From contig JAJEKV010000030.1 in assembly GCA_021234155.1 (NCBI GenBank), positions 7,309,890 to 7,373,889 on the forward strand: a stretch of 64,000 nt of DNA. Reading direction: 5' to 3'. Shown here in pieces: positions 21,340 to 32,447 of the stretch; the stretch's first letter is position 1, and each line of letters opens with the position of its first letter. Below the pieces are notes generated by a model. It had not been told where the DNA came from. It saw nothing but the letters and a program-made list of their open reading frames with translations, and did not search any database. This stretch comes from Isoetes taiwanensis. Lineage: Eukaryota > Streptophyta > Lycopodiopsida > Isoetales > Isoetaceae. The position numbers and the translations under genes are program-made.

Positions 21340-23327
21340 GGAGGCTGTTCATTCTTTAAATATTACAAAGAAATATATAGCCGGTGGCCAACATTTCTCT
21401 TTACCCACTCACTTTAAATGTGTGTATGAAACCATGGGGTTGAACCTATTGTTGACCTATTATAAATGACGATACAATGCTTGCTTAGAAATGGATTGCC
21501 TCTTGGGAATGCCATGTCTTTGAACATGTGGTTCGAATTTGCTATTCTATCTTGTGTTGACTTTTATATTCATCCATACATGCAATATTCATATATACTA
21601 AGAAGATTCGCTTCTGTTCTCAAATACACCTTATATTCACCCATACATCTAACACTCGTAAAACATGCGGCTATGAATTTGATGTTGGCGCCGTTAAGGC
21701 AATCTAATTAGTTCATTCAAAGTTTTTCGTCCGTTCTTTTTTGGAGGATCTCTTGGCCAAAGCAATGTAGATTTTCCATCAATTGTGTCTAGGAGTTGGT
21801 GAAGGTGATGGTTATAGAATCGTAGCGCACCCCTCAAAAAAAGCAAGGATACCCACATTGTGGCTGCGTACTATGACTCATAAAATCAGACATTATAACT
21901 TCTTTGTCAGTTTAACACTCGTTGGATAGAGACTTAACAATTATACAGTGGACAAACATTGTACTTGTACTCATTGGGCCATGGCACATCTAAGAGCAAC
22001 TTTGTGGGCGTTTGTTCATTGATGTTAATGAAAGGCAACTTTGTGGGCCTTCGTTCCAGTTATACTTTATTTTTGTCTCCTTTTGAACAATGTATTGCCT
22101 TGGTCCTCTGAACTGAAACCATATGTATCCATTCAAAAAGAATAACAAATATGTGATTAAGTTAATGTTTAGATGAACGCCACATAATCTGAAAACTCAA
22201 ACTATTTCAAGAAGACTTTCATAACTTTGTAAAAATCAGTAAGGATCCATTTTGCCCTCTCGTCCAATAATGCCGTGCCACGTGGCAATGTTACAAAACC
22301 AGGAAGTTCAATAAGAAAAATTTTAGCTGTTGCGTCCTTTGTGTTCCGGCGATTCACCTCTGTTCCACAGATTTATCTACATTTTGAAGGGTTCTAGCTT
22401 GCATTGTAAAGATCCACCTTGCATTCTGAGCTGCAAAATGGCTCCTAACTGATTTTCACATTACAGGAAAGGTAACACACCTTCTTGTATACTATAATGT
22501 CTTTCGAGCATATAGTTTTTTGCCATATACTATTTACTTAACAAATAGGAACATACAAAAAATGTAATATATATAATTTGCTTATATGATATTCAAGAGC
22601 AAGACGTCTTCTTTAATAACAAACCCCCCTCCCCCCTTTTTTTGAGAAGGTATTAGCCTCGTTATATTACAAAGTATAAGCTAGAACAGTGGAAGAGCTT
22701 CATCACTAAAAGCACGAATTTTTCTCATAAAGTTTTGGCCTTAATGGTAACACATTAGTCCTAAAACAACCATGTCTTGACTTCAGGTTGCCCAGAGTCC
22801 ATATTCAATGTAAGGTGGTTGGTGACAGAATCCAACAAAGGAATGTTGGTGTGGTATGTGCATCATATGTTATTTTGGGATTTTGGTTTGGTGGGTGCAT
22901 CATATCTTCAATCTGATGCTGCTAATATGGCACGATGTAAACATTGCTTCTCGCTTATCAGAAAAACTCATTAGCTAAATGGAAGGACTTATATAAGTGT
23001 TATTTAATCTCCAGCAATAAATCAGAAGACGAACAAGTAAGGGCTCTGAATAAACGAGCAGATGAACAAGGTGTTCAACAAGGGTGAACACCGCATGCTA
23101 ATGATCATCAGTATATGACCCAAGCTTAATAAACAAGAAATGTCATTTTTTTTTTGGTTGACCATGAATGCAATGACAACTCAATAATTTTCTTTTTATT
23201 AATGTTCATAGAAATTGGCACCACTGTCATGGGCCAAGTTGGCTGTCCAAATACCAAACTAAAAAAGTATGAACGTCTACATGTAACCATCACCTTTAAG
23301 GAGAGGATACGTACCTACATCATAGAT
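21340..23327. other. Downstream flank of the syntaxin gene, no gene seen
   Basis: AT-rich, about 2 kb. Short ORFs at 21466-21711 and 22777-22974 have no recognisable domain. A homopolymer-rich patch (CCCCCCTCCCCCC then T7) lies at 22625. Confidence 0.5.
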
Positions 23328-24715
23328 AAACATGTATTATAGCAATATATTAATATTGCACATTAAATCATTGTACATGGCATCCCACATATTGAGAACT
23401 TAAACCATTGAATAAAAACCCCCCAGACCCCCTCCTCTCCCAAGTTGTTTTTATGATATTCGTGTAAGGGCACCCATCTAGAGTCTCAAGTCATTGGATG
23501 TCGCTTTTCGCAATCTTAGCCATTGTTAGGTGTGATACATTTTTTGAAAAGTTTCAATTAAGTATTAGTTAGAAATACAAAATTGTTGCAAAGGTTATGG
23601 AAGGTGTTGGCATATCATGTATGTATCCTTTTACTGTTAGACGCTCTGTACAAATATTACCAAAAATAACTTGGGGAGGGGGATCTCGAGGGGTTTTATT
23701 CAATGCTTTATTTTCCTAACATATGGGATGCCATGTACAATGATTTAATGTGCAGTATTAATACATTGTTATAATACATATTTATATAGAGAAAATTCTA
23801 AAAATGCCCCTGTTTTTCTACATAATTGTCCAAATGCCCCTGTTTTCTTCGTATTTGTTAAAATGCCCTTACAGCATGTACGCTTATCCATTTCAGCCTC
23901 GTTCTAGAACTCTTTGGCCTTGTTCTTTGTTCATTCGTCCAAAATATAGCTTGCATCAATCCACAATATGTGACAAGAGGAACTCCGAATAATCTGAGCT
24001 ACGGGGAGTAAGAATCCGGCAGGTTTTGAGGATGATCCTCCTTAATCTCTGAAACATTGTGAGAAGAATGTTGGTGGTTTTGGTTTGTTGTAGAAGCTTC
24101 AAAGAAAAAGCATGGCTCAAAAGGCCCATGCAATGGGGCACTGAGGAGAGTTAAACAGGATTTTCTATATGTGGCGCTGCATTTTCTAGGATTTTCTAGT
24201 TATTGACTACATCGCTCATTCTGTCGATGGCAAATCCGTCTGCATTTTAGAAGCTTAAGCCAGCTTAGATGCCTGGCATATTTCCTGATACAAACTATAA
24301 CTTCGTCATAGAGTTGCCTCGGATGCAAAATCTCTTATAGCAAGACATAATTTTCCCTTCTCAGCCTTTCATTTTCGTCCAACACGCTAATTATATTACC
24401 TCCACATGGAAAAGAAGTCCTGACCTAGATTCCTCCATCATTCAAAACGGCTGTGCATTACTTTGTGTTGCTATGGCTTGTCATGGCCTCCAGTCTAGTT
24501 CTACTTATTTGCATTTCGTTTGCTTTGCAAGCTATTTCTGACATCGATTTCATTTGCTTTGCAAGCTATTTCTGACATCGATGGAAATGGCATAAAAATT
24601 AGGGGCATTTTAACAAATACTAAGAAAACAGGGGCATTTGGACAATTATATAGAAAAACAGGGGCATTTTTAGAATTTTCCCATTTATATATCATGTAAG
24701 TGTACATGGGTCCAT
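23328..24715. mobile_element. Foldback MITE, right arm split by a MULE-type insertion
   Basis: The left arm (23328-23465) is the near-perfect inverse of 23650-23788, sharing ttgcacattaaatcattg, acatggcatccca and cattgaataaaa. Beyond the MULE-type MITE, 24683-24715 continues the right arm (its inverse matches tacctacatcatagat... before 23340). The element was therefore about 500 bases before interruption. No ORF. Confidence 0.8.
23789..24682. mobile_element. MULE-type MITE with perfect 9-bp target duplication
   Basis: About 80-base terminal inverted repeats start G(A/G)GAAAATTCTAAAAATG and hold internal repeats of aaatgcccctgtttt. ATTTATATA flanks both ends (23780-23788 and 24683-24691), and 9 bases is the Mutator-superfamily signature. 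The 730-base centre carries no transposase. Confidence 0.9.
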
Positions 24716-24763
24716 TTTTGGGTTGCCCCTAGGGGGGCAAACCCTTGTTTATGTGGGCTTTTG

Positions 24764-24803
24764 GCATATCCTAGGTATATGCTGGAATATACCTAGGATA
24801 TGC
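24764..24803. other. Perfect 17-bp palindromic hairpin
   Basis: gcatatcctaggtatat is followed by a six-base loop (gctgga) and its exact inverse. A second smaller inverted repeat (gggttgcccc/ggggcaaaccc) lies at 24719-24744. Confidence 0.75.
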
Positions 24804-25265
24804 TATGACTGCTCAAAACCTACTCTTACCTGTAAACTCTCGGTGGCCATTGTTGCCGCATCTACCGGTGTGGGGAACTGGATTAATCGGCACCGCCAAG
24901 CATTAGAAACGAGGTCCATAAGTCGGGTGTGGGAACTAGTGTTAGAAGAAGGGAGAATTGGAAGAATTTATCTCCCACCAAGTTTAGAGCGTCGCCTATT
25001 TCATATCGGCAGGAGAAATAGCGGATGAATACTGAGGATTAGGATGAGTAGGAAGGAGGAGTTGTCAACACACGTAAGCTTTGGGCATGGCGTCATCTTG
25101 TACAGAGGCATTTCGCATTCGACCCAATGTTTATCCGGTGGCGTGAGGCAAAATGTGGATGGTAAGTTTGTTTCACTAATCTAACTTCAGAGATCTAATC
25201 ATTTCATATTTGCGCTTTAATATCTTTGGAAAGATCTAAGTCTCAGAATGTTCACATTTTGGCAG

Positions 25266-25915
25266 AGTTACGGAGCGATCTGGTTAATGGTTGAAAATAA
25301 ATGTAGCCAAGATTGATGCTTTGATCCTTGACAGTTGTGAGGTAAACGCAATGCAAGCATGATTTGGTTTTCCTTTAAAGTCGGGCTTCCTAAGCCTTGA
25401 TGTTTGCTCTAGTGGATTGTAACGTTGATAGTAAATGCATCTCTGTTTTGGGTCCTATTTCTTATATTTGTTGCTATTAAATCTTGCAGGTGGAATTATC
25501 TCAGGCAGCTCTATATTGTCGTAGGTTGTCGTAGTTGATCCTTCTGCAGCAACTAGGAGATGACTGTTTGGCAACCACCGCAAATGCATGTCCCATGATA
25601 CAATCACTTATATTGGCTTCTTGCCTGTCTGTGGGGCCAGTGGGGCTGTTGGCGCTGGACAGACTGCATGCATTGAAAGTGTTGGACTTATTGTATACTT
25701 TTCTAACGAATCTATCACCCATGTCTGCAAGATGCTCTTATTTGAGGGTATATATTCTACTTTTCTCAAATTTTTTTAAGAGGATGTTAAATGTTGATGA
25801 TATTTGTCTTGTGTTTGTGCTTCTATAGGTATTGAAGGTTTCAACATGCAAATATCTTGCCAAGATGTCCTGTTGCCTTGCTTGGTGGAAACGTGCTACT
25901 CTAATTCATTAAAGT
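25266..25915 (+). pseudogene. FBL15/SLOMO-like F-box/LRR gene fragment
   Basis: Three exon-like blocks (about 25266-25341, 25490-25747 and 25829-25915) have plausible splice sites (cttgcag before the second, agg|gtatat after it, ttctatag before the third). The middle block reads DDCLATTANACPMIQSLIL and then LKVLDL-YTFLTNLSP, which matches the leucine-rich repeats of plant FBL15/SLOMO. The third begins VLKVSTCKYLA, as in that family, and then departs to a stop. The frame is lost at about 25545 (a base appears missing before cagcaacta). Only two to three repeats of a roughly 1000-residue protein are present, with no F-box, so this is a fragment. FBL15 is an SCF ubiquitin-ligase subunit. Confidence 0.72.
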
Positions 25916-27147
25916 GATTTCGTGCAACCACTGTTCTTATTCATGGATACATTCTGTTCAATACAAGCCATGCTAAGTTTCGTGTTTTGGACATCATGCT
26001 TAGGTCATGAGCATGTAATCTATCAAATGTGCAGTAAATAAATGATTATTCTGCCTGTATGATTTCTTAACACATTTATTTTGTTAGGAACCGATCGACC
26101 TAGTGTCTAAGTCAACCGCTATGACAATCATTAAGTCGCTGCCAATGTATACGACTCCTTCTATGCTGATTGACGATGATGCTGGCATCTCTAATGATGT
26201 TAAATTCTTATTTAAACTTGGTGTTGTCCCTTTTTTCCAGTTTGGAAGTTTTGTAAGATTTGCATTCATTGTCCCATGGATTCAAAACTTTTTACATGGC
26301 TTTTCTAAAAGCCAGTGTAAATCTATCTCGTTTCCATCTCGGTTTGGGCAGCATACTAAGGTTTCCAGTCTGGAAATGCACTGCAGAAGCTCTTTAGTTA
26401 GAGGTGTTGAAATAGCATTCAAGTGATTTTTTCTGCTGAATTGGAGGTATTTGCAAGATTGGACACACGCGTTGTGTATTTATACTAAGTCTGTATCCTC
26501 CAAATATGTCATTTCGAGGGCCTGCTCAAAAGGCTTAGATGTTTTGCATCTGTTCATTATACCTTTATGCGCTTTTTCAAGAGATCATAAAGTAGAGAGA
26601 GTCAGGAAAAACACAAGGTAACACTGTATGTTCTTGCAGACCTAGTCAGGGCAAGGTAGTGCAGAACATAGTTTTATGAGATTTGTTGATATCAGGACTT
26701 CACATATAGATGTGTCATCCTGCATAAACGCGCATTGCATAAAATTGACAATATGCAATGAATTCCAGAGTCCAAGCAAAAGCTGGATGCTACTTTCTAC
26801 ATGACAACGATTCTACATGTTATATTCCATCATTCAGTTTCTAGATGCTATTATGAAGCATTCATCTGCAGGACTCTCGGGATATCAAGGAATATTGGCT
26901 CACACGATAAGAGGTTAGAATTGACACTAGGTTAGAATTGAATATCTATGTTCAGTGTGCATGCAATTCTTTCTGTTTATAAGGAAAAATATGGATAGAT
27001 ATATTCTTTATGTATTACTTGGGCATGCTATGACCGAAAATCGCAGTCAAGCAAAGGATCTGCTGAAAGACAAAGATTTATTTATGCAAATGAAGGGAGA
27101 AACCTTTATTTCTGCAAATGAATGGAGAAACCATGGCTTTGCACTAA
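25916..27147. other. Intergenic, possible further exon-like block
   Basis: 26090-26426 holds a 107-residue open frame after an acceptor-like tttgttag, with no similarity I recognise. 27068-27137 contains a tandem duplication of a gcaaatgaa-ggagaaacc unit. Confidence 0.4.
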
Positions 27148-27152
27148 CTTTT

Positions 27153-28689
27153 TGTGATGTTCCAAGTATTTATATGGTATATATATAAATATACTGACAC
27201 GTCACGCAGTAAAGATACGCCACCATGGGGTATTTTAACCTAGGGGGTTGACCTAAAAGGGATTAATTTAGCTATGCTCAATTAATAGAGGGGTAATTAA
27301 AGGATAGTTACCTAAAGTTAAAGAAGTAGTATTTAATTAACTTAAATAGAATAAATGAATAATTAGGAAGGCGCCACTTGGCCAAATTCGATTGGCCAGC
27401 AAGGGAATGCTAACTTGGGTCATCAAACTGGATTCCTATCCCATTTGGCCCCAAAATCGAACCAGGAGGAGCAGCTGCTGAGCGCCCAAGTTCCTGAGAG
27501 ATGGAGATGCCTGAGATACCTCATGATAACGGATCCAGCAGAAACTCGGGTTAGTGGATAGATTAGCTTGATATCTCTAGGACTAGCGCTTCAGTCAGCC
27601 TTCTCTGGTTGTCTTTGTCTAGGATTAACCCTTCTTTGGTACTTATAATTATATTTCAATTATGGATTATGCTTTGTTAAGGATGGATGGATGAATCTAT
27701 GATAGTATCTCTGTTAGCCTTCCGGAAAGCAGGGATTAAAGGGGGGTAGAGACCTCTGTGCCTCATGTTCTTAGTATGCTCCTAGTGGTTTCCTTAGCTC
27801 CCAATTAATGTGGCCTGTGCACAAGGGACCACCGAGTCGTGGATGCTATGGAATTGCTTAGCACCAGAGAAGGGACGCAGTGGTGAAGTGGGGGTGGGGT
27901 CTTGCACGAACATAAAAGGCTCTTGGGACTCCTACAATGGGCTAGGTCTGACACTCCCTAGGTGCAGAGGTGTGACCCGTATGGGGCATCCTGTACTTTG
28001 AAGATAAAGTTAGGGGAGTAGGTCGGGTACGGATGCGGGGGTCGCTGATGCGGCACGTATTCTCTAGCTCACCCATGGAACCGCTGTGATCCTGGAAGGG
28101 GACACTTCCCTGACCTGCCTCATCGGACCAGGGCTTCATGAACCCTGGAGTAGGCTCGAAGGGTGATACCTTGAGTCTGCGTCTCCGGAAGGCTATAGTG
28201 ATGCCATAGCATGATTCGACTCATCTGCAAAGTGTGCATAGGAGGGGCGGATGGAGTGGACAACCCTAGCCGATGTTCTATGCCAGCCAACGCCATGCCA
28301 AGATTCGGTCTGCTGAACTCTTGAGACCTAGCCGTCAGTCGATCCTCACTGGAGTCTGAGCTAGGGTAGAACCATGGGTTTTGGGGTGTTTTCCCTAGTA
28401 TTAAATGCATCTTCTCTGTTATTATCGGTTGGATGGATGTGCCACCCTTCGTGGTGGTATTTATGATATGATTATGCCGTATGCTAACCTTGTATTCACG
28501 CTTCCGTGACATAGGAGCCCCATTGAGGCGTGGGCCGAATGACACCTCCGTGTCCTTCACCCGGGCATCTCTCTACGAATGGTCCGAGTTAGACGGAGGG
28601 CCCTGCTCATGGTGAGCTGATTGCCATGGGAGGGGGAAGTCCCTGTATATATACGTCCGGAGCGCCGTATATATTCAGGGAGCGTCACA
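27153..28689 (+). repeat. 5' LTR of G2
   Basis: 1537 bases matching 62428-63961. It shares blocks with the G1 LTR (for example ggggtagagacct, the gcaaagtgtgca block and the gtca-CACA end), placing both in one family. Differences from the 3' LTR concentrate at CTG/CAG-type triplets. Confidence 0.93.
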
Positions 28690-28690
28690 G

Positions 28691-28702
28691 TGGTATCAGA
28701 GC
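28691..28702 (+). other. Primer binding site of G2
   Basis: TGGTATCAGAGC is an exact complement of the initiator tRNA-Met 3' end, one base after the LTR. Confidence 0.9.
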
Positions 28703-29345
28703 ATGATTTTGGTGGACCAGATCATTGCACTGGCCATGTTCTAACTCGATAGAACGTTAAGTAGTTGGGGACTTTGACATAGAAAAACTCCTCTAGAGCC
28801 TTGTAGTTAGTTGTTTGAGGCCAAGAATGTTGTTAGCAGGTCTTTGTGAGGGAGATTTAGTGGTATAACGGTAGAAAGTCTGTGCAGTTAGACAGGGCAG
28901 GGTCCCTTATTTCAAAATGCCATAACTTTCTCTAGGAAGCTCGGAATCACAAAATTTTTGTTCCATTGCGTCGAGGACCCTCGAATTAGCTTAGGACACC
29001 TTCTGGTTGGCTATAAATGGTGAACAGGTGGACCGAAACCCAAAATCGGCGCACTTGGGTAAAAGCGAGTTTCTTTCGCGATTTTAAAGGCCAAAATACC
29101 CAAGCCCGCTGGTTTGACTGCGCGTTGACTTTTAAAAAAAAAAAAAAAAATTTAAAGAGGCGGGATTTTGGACGTGAATGTTCTAGAATTTTTCTACATT
29201 TGTTTTTTTTTAGGGTTTTCGCTTCTAAGCAAACGCACGAGCCCATAGCCGCCGTGCACGTCCGCATCTATTCCACCAACCCCTTAGTGCCGCCATAGCC
29301 GCCTTTGCTTACAGCCTCCGACCGCGACCGCTACATTGTGGAGAG

Positions 29346-30586
29346 ATGGCGAGAACCAAAGGAACTAAGAGTTATGCTACCTGTAGCATCCCGCAGCTCT
29401 TTGTTGCGCTTGGAGACAACATCAGTGACACAGAAAAGGGTCCTGAGAAGACCGAGCTCCTCTTGGAACAGCTCGTCCTAAGGTTCCTTGAGGGCGACCG
29501 TATACCATATCCCATTTTTCACCTTACAGAGAGGTTCCTGGTTAAGCTCAATGCCGAAGGGCAGACTTACACCCTGGTAGAGCAGGAGGACCAAACCCTA
29601 ACCTTAGTCAAGTACTACCCTGCGGATATGGCCCAAGATGCTGCAGAGGCCGAGGCTCAGAGGGTAGCCACTGGGATAATGGCCATGCGGCTCACGAGGA
29701 AGACCTTAGGGAGACAGCTCGCGCAGACCCGGCTGTTAGGGGTCGGGAATATCAGTATTTGGGTCGGGGAAGAGCCATATGTCGGCGGCTTGATTTCACA
29801 ATACCCCCGTACTATTATAATGAGGATGCCCAGATTTTCATTTGGGAAGATGTTTCCCCATCGTTCCCGCAGGAGGTTCTGCAGGAAATTGAGTTTGATA
29901 TGGCGGCCTGGCCTGATCGATACGTTGCAGAGATTCGTAGAAGGACAGAAGTGCGTCTCCTACGTGAGCAGCATGCAGAGCGGGAGGCAGCTCGGCTAGC
30001 CAAGGAGCAGGCTCGGAAAGCTGCCGAGGAAGTTGCCAGATCTACTGAGGAGGCAGCGAAACTAGTAGCAGAGGCTGATACTCGGGTTGAGGAGCCTGTT
30101 AACCGTTTCTACCGGCGGAAAAGGAAGACCACCAGCCCGACTCGCTTGGGGTCACAATACAAGACCCAACTCCAGGTGATGGGTGGGGTTGCAAAGAAGA
30201 AAGAGGACACTCGACGAGACACCTTAGTTGAGCGAGCCCGACACCCGGCCACAGGGGGAAAGTCACTTCCTCTTATTCCCCCTCCTCGACCAAGGAAGCC
30301 CCACCGTTTAAGGTCGGATCGTGGCCTTAAGGAAATCCGATAGTATCGGAAGTCCGCGGAGCTTCTCATCGAAAGTTGCCGCTTTTATTTGTTCTCGAGA
30401 TCGCACAGAATTCAAGACCGACCTTAGGTTCCGGACTCATGCCATCTTAGCCCTTCAGAAGCAAACCAGGACTATCCGTCAGCGCTTCTTGGCGACACAA
30501 ACCTTTGCGCCATACATGCCAAGCGTGTGGCCATTATGCCCAAGGATTTGGCCTTGGCACGAAGGATACGTGGGGAGAGGCCCTAG
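29346..30586 (+). pseudogene. ORF-a: histone H3-like fusion protein of the chromovirus
   Basis: The ATG opens MARTKGTK, the start of histone H3 (MARTKQT). About 300 residues of unknown tail follow, including an E/A/R-rich coiled coil (29960-30090) and a basic RRKRK patch at 30114. The C-terminus from 30296 to 30583 is a full H3 core of 96 codons (usual 99): [50 protein letters not shown] and [16 protein letters not shown]. As read, the frame shifts near 29700-29758, a TAG interrupts at 30341, and frames change at about 30370, 30407 and 30470, returning to the starting frame. It resembles canonical H3 more than CENH3. Several lesions may be consensus errors. Predicted role: a nucleosome-entering or chromatin-targeting element protein (inference). 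Confidence 0.85.
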
Positions 30587-30874
30587 TCTTCCTCAATTTT
30601 TGTAATATATGTTGTATCTTTTTGTATATCCCGTTTTGTGATTAATGTAAAATGTTTTCTTAACAAATGTTTTTACTACTTCATCCGTGCATGCAACCAA
30701 CATATACAAAACTCCAACTCAAAAAAAAAAAAACTACTTCTCAATAATAGAAATAATAATAAAGTCATTCACTTTAGGGAATATTCCCTTTTAAAGGTCT
30801 CACTTTTCCTTTTAGGGTTTCCAATATTGTGATAAGCTCCTCCCTTTTCTTCTCCTCCTCCTCCTAGAATCGCT

Positions 30875-32240
30875 ATGGATCATAACCAGCGCCAGCAATG
30901 GTACCACGATGGTGAGCAATGGGATCTTGATGTTCCCTTTGAGCATCTCCATCCCTACTTGTCATCGCCTCTATGCCGACTTCTTGGAGTTCTACATCCA
31001 AGAGATTGTGCCCCAGTGCACCCCGTATGGCAACCCTCCTCAGCTTTACCTCCACAGATCCGTCCTTATGCAGATGCTTGGGGATGACCGCCATGCCGAA
31101 GATACACTTAGGGGTATTCAGCGCCGTGCTAGGCATGCTCCTATTCTTTAGCTTGGACGGCAGCAGACCTATTTTGAGGCCCGCTTTGCCTTGGCCATTC
31201 TTATGGACCAATATGTGGAGTTTGATTCCACTCCATTGGAAAAAGGGAAGTTACCTATTTCTGATGATCCAGAGGAGGATGAGCGCATCAGCCATACAGA
31301 TTTTGCTCGATGGAAGCAGCTCGCCACCGAACCGCCCATTGTACGAACCCAGGGTCGCAAGCTTGCGGGGCTAGATGCACTTCCCCCAATCATTCACAAT
31401 GGTCGAGAGTATTTGCTCCTCGATGACATTATGTGGGCATATCACGTCATCGCCAACCTCCCACACATGACCAAGGACCTAGTCCTGTATGAGCTCGCCG
31501 AATATTGTCAAGATGACATCATTGACTTCTCCCTTCCTGATTATCCTGCGGAGGTCCAACAGCTACTTAGGTTTCACCCTGAGGACCTTGCACCTGTTGA
31601 GATCTTGCTACAGCTAAGGCATTTGATGCTCCAAGATCCCCCTTCTCCGCCACCTGAGGATGCTTTTGCTGCCATGGGACCCCACATTCCTAATATTAAC
31701 GAGGTGGCCATACCAATGGAGGAAGATGAAGAGGGGGAAGAGTTGTGTGATAACAAGGACCATCTGAAAGAGGATAAGGAAGAGGCCTATGCGGAGCAGG
31801 TACATGTAAATCTCGAAAGGGAGATAGCGACTTCCACAAATCCAGACGTAGTAGCTTTTAAGAACCACCTTGCACAGTTCTTCCTTTCAGCTTTTCGCCA
31901 GGGCCAAGTGTTATTCTTTGTTAGAGCTCTCGCTCCTGAGGCTGAGGCATCTTTTTGGGCACTGAAGGCTTTGTCAGTTACGGCAGGACACCGGAAGCTT
32001 CCTGCAAATCTCCATTCTGCCGTACTTGTGAGTCGTGACTTGGCACTTGCTGCTTTAAGCCAGGACATTGCGGCTTGGATGAGCATGAAAATGCTCGTGG
32101 CAGCACCCTTAGCTACTGCTTTTCTTCCTGCAGTTGCCTCAACCGCCGCACTCACCATTAGGCCCGGTGTCGCGCTACTTCGCCAGCGGGAGCCACCATC
32201 TCCTACCACAATGGATCAGGATGCGGGGCCTAGCTCCTAG
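30875..32240 (+). pseudogene. ORF-b: unknown pre-gag protein, possible histone-fold C-terminus
   Basis: The ATG at 30875 follows a CT-rich leader (cctcctcctcctag). One frame change near 30960 and an in-frame TAG at 31149 interrupt an otherwise open frame of about 455 codons. The middle is acidic with a Pro/Glu stretch (residues about 250-300). The end (31840-32080) is helical, with a VLVSRDLALA motif preceded by a long Ala-rich helix, the spacing of loop 2/helix 3 in histone folds (VTIMPKDIQLA in H3). That similarity is short and may be chance. No gag, pol or zinc knuckle features. It is separated from ORF-a by about 290 bases of UTR-like sequence. Confidence 0.55.
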
Positions 32241-32447
32241 TCCTTCCTAGTATATATTCTATGGGTCTAGCCTTTGGGCTACTCAAGCGTATGTAATCCT
32301 TGATTGGCATTACCTTTGAGGAGCCATCACATAATATATATACTGTTTTCTTATATTTCATTGTATTGTGGAGTACCATTGAATTGTCTTTCTCCTACAA
32401 TGCTTATCTCTCCCCCTTAGAGTTAGAGTATAAGAAATCGTTTAAAA

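Noticed and set aside
26090-26426. 107-codon ORF after an acceptor-like site
   Set aside because: No recognisable family and no clear donor. Kept only as a possible exon within the intergenic entry.
28691-28702. tRNA gene fragment
   Set aside because: It is a 12-base primer binding site next to an LTR and has no cloverleaf.
30600-30730. CENH3 rather than canonical H3 as source of the ORF-a core
   Set aside because: [11 protein letters not shown] and [15 protein letters not shown] follow canonical H3. CENH3 usually has a longer loop 1 and diverges in these helices.
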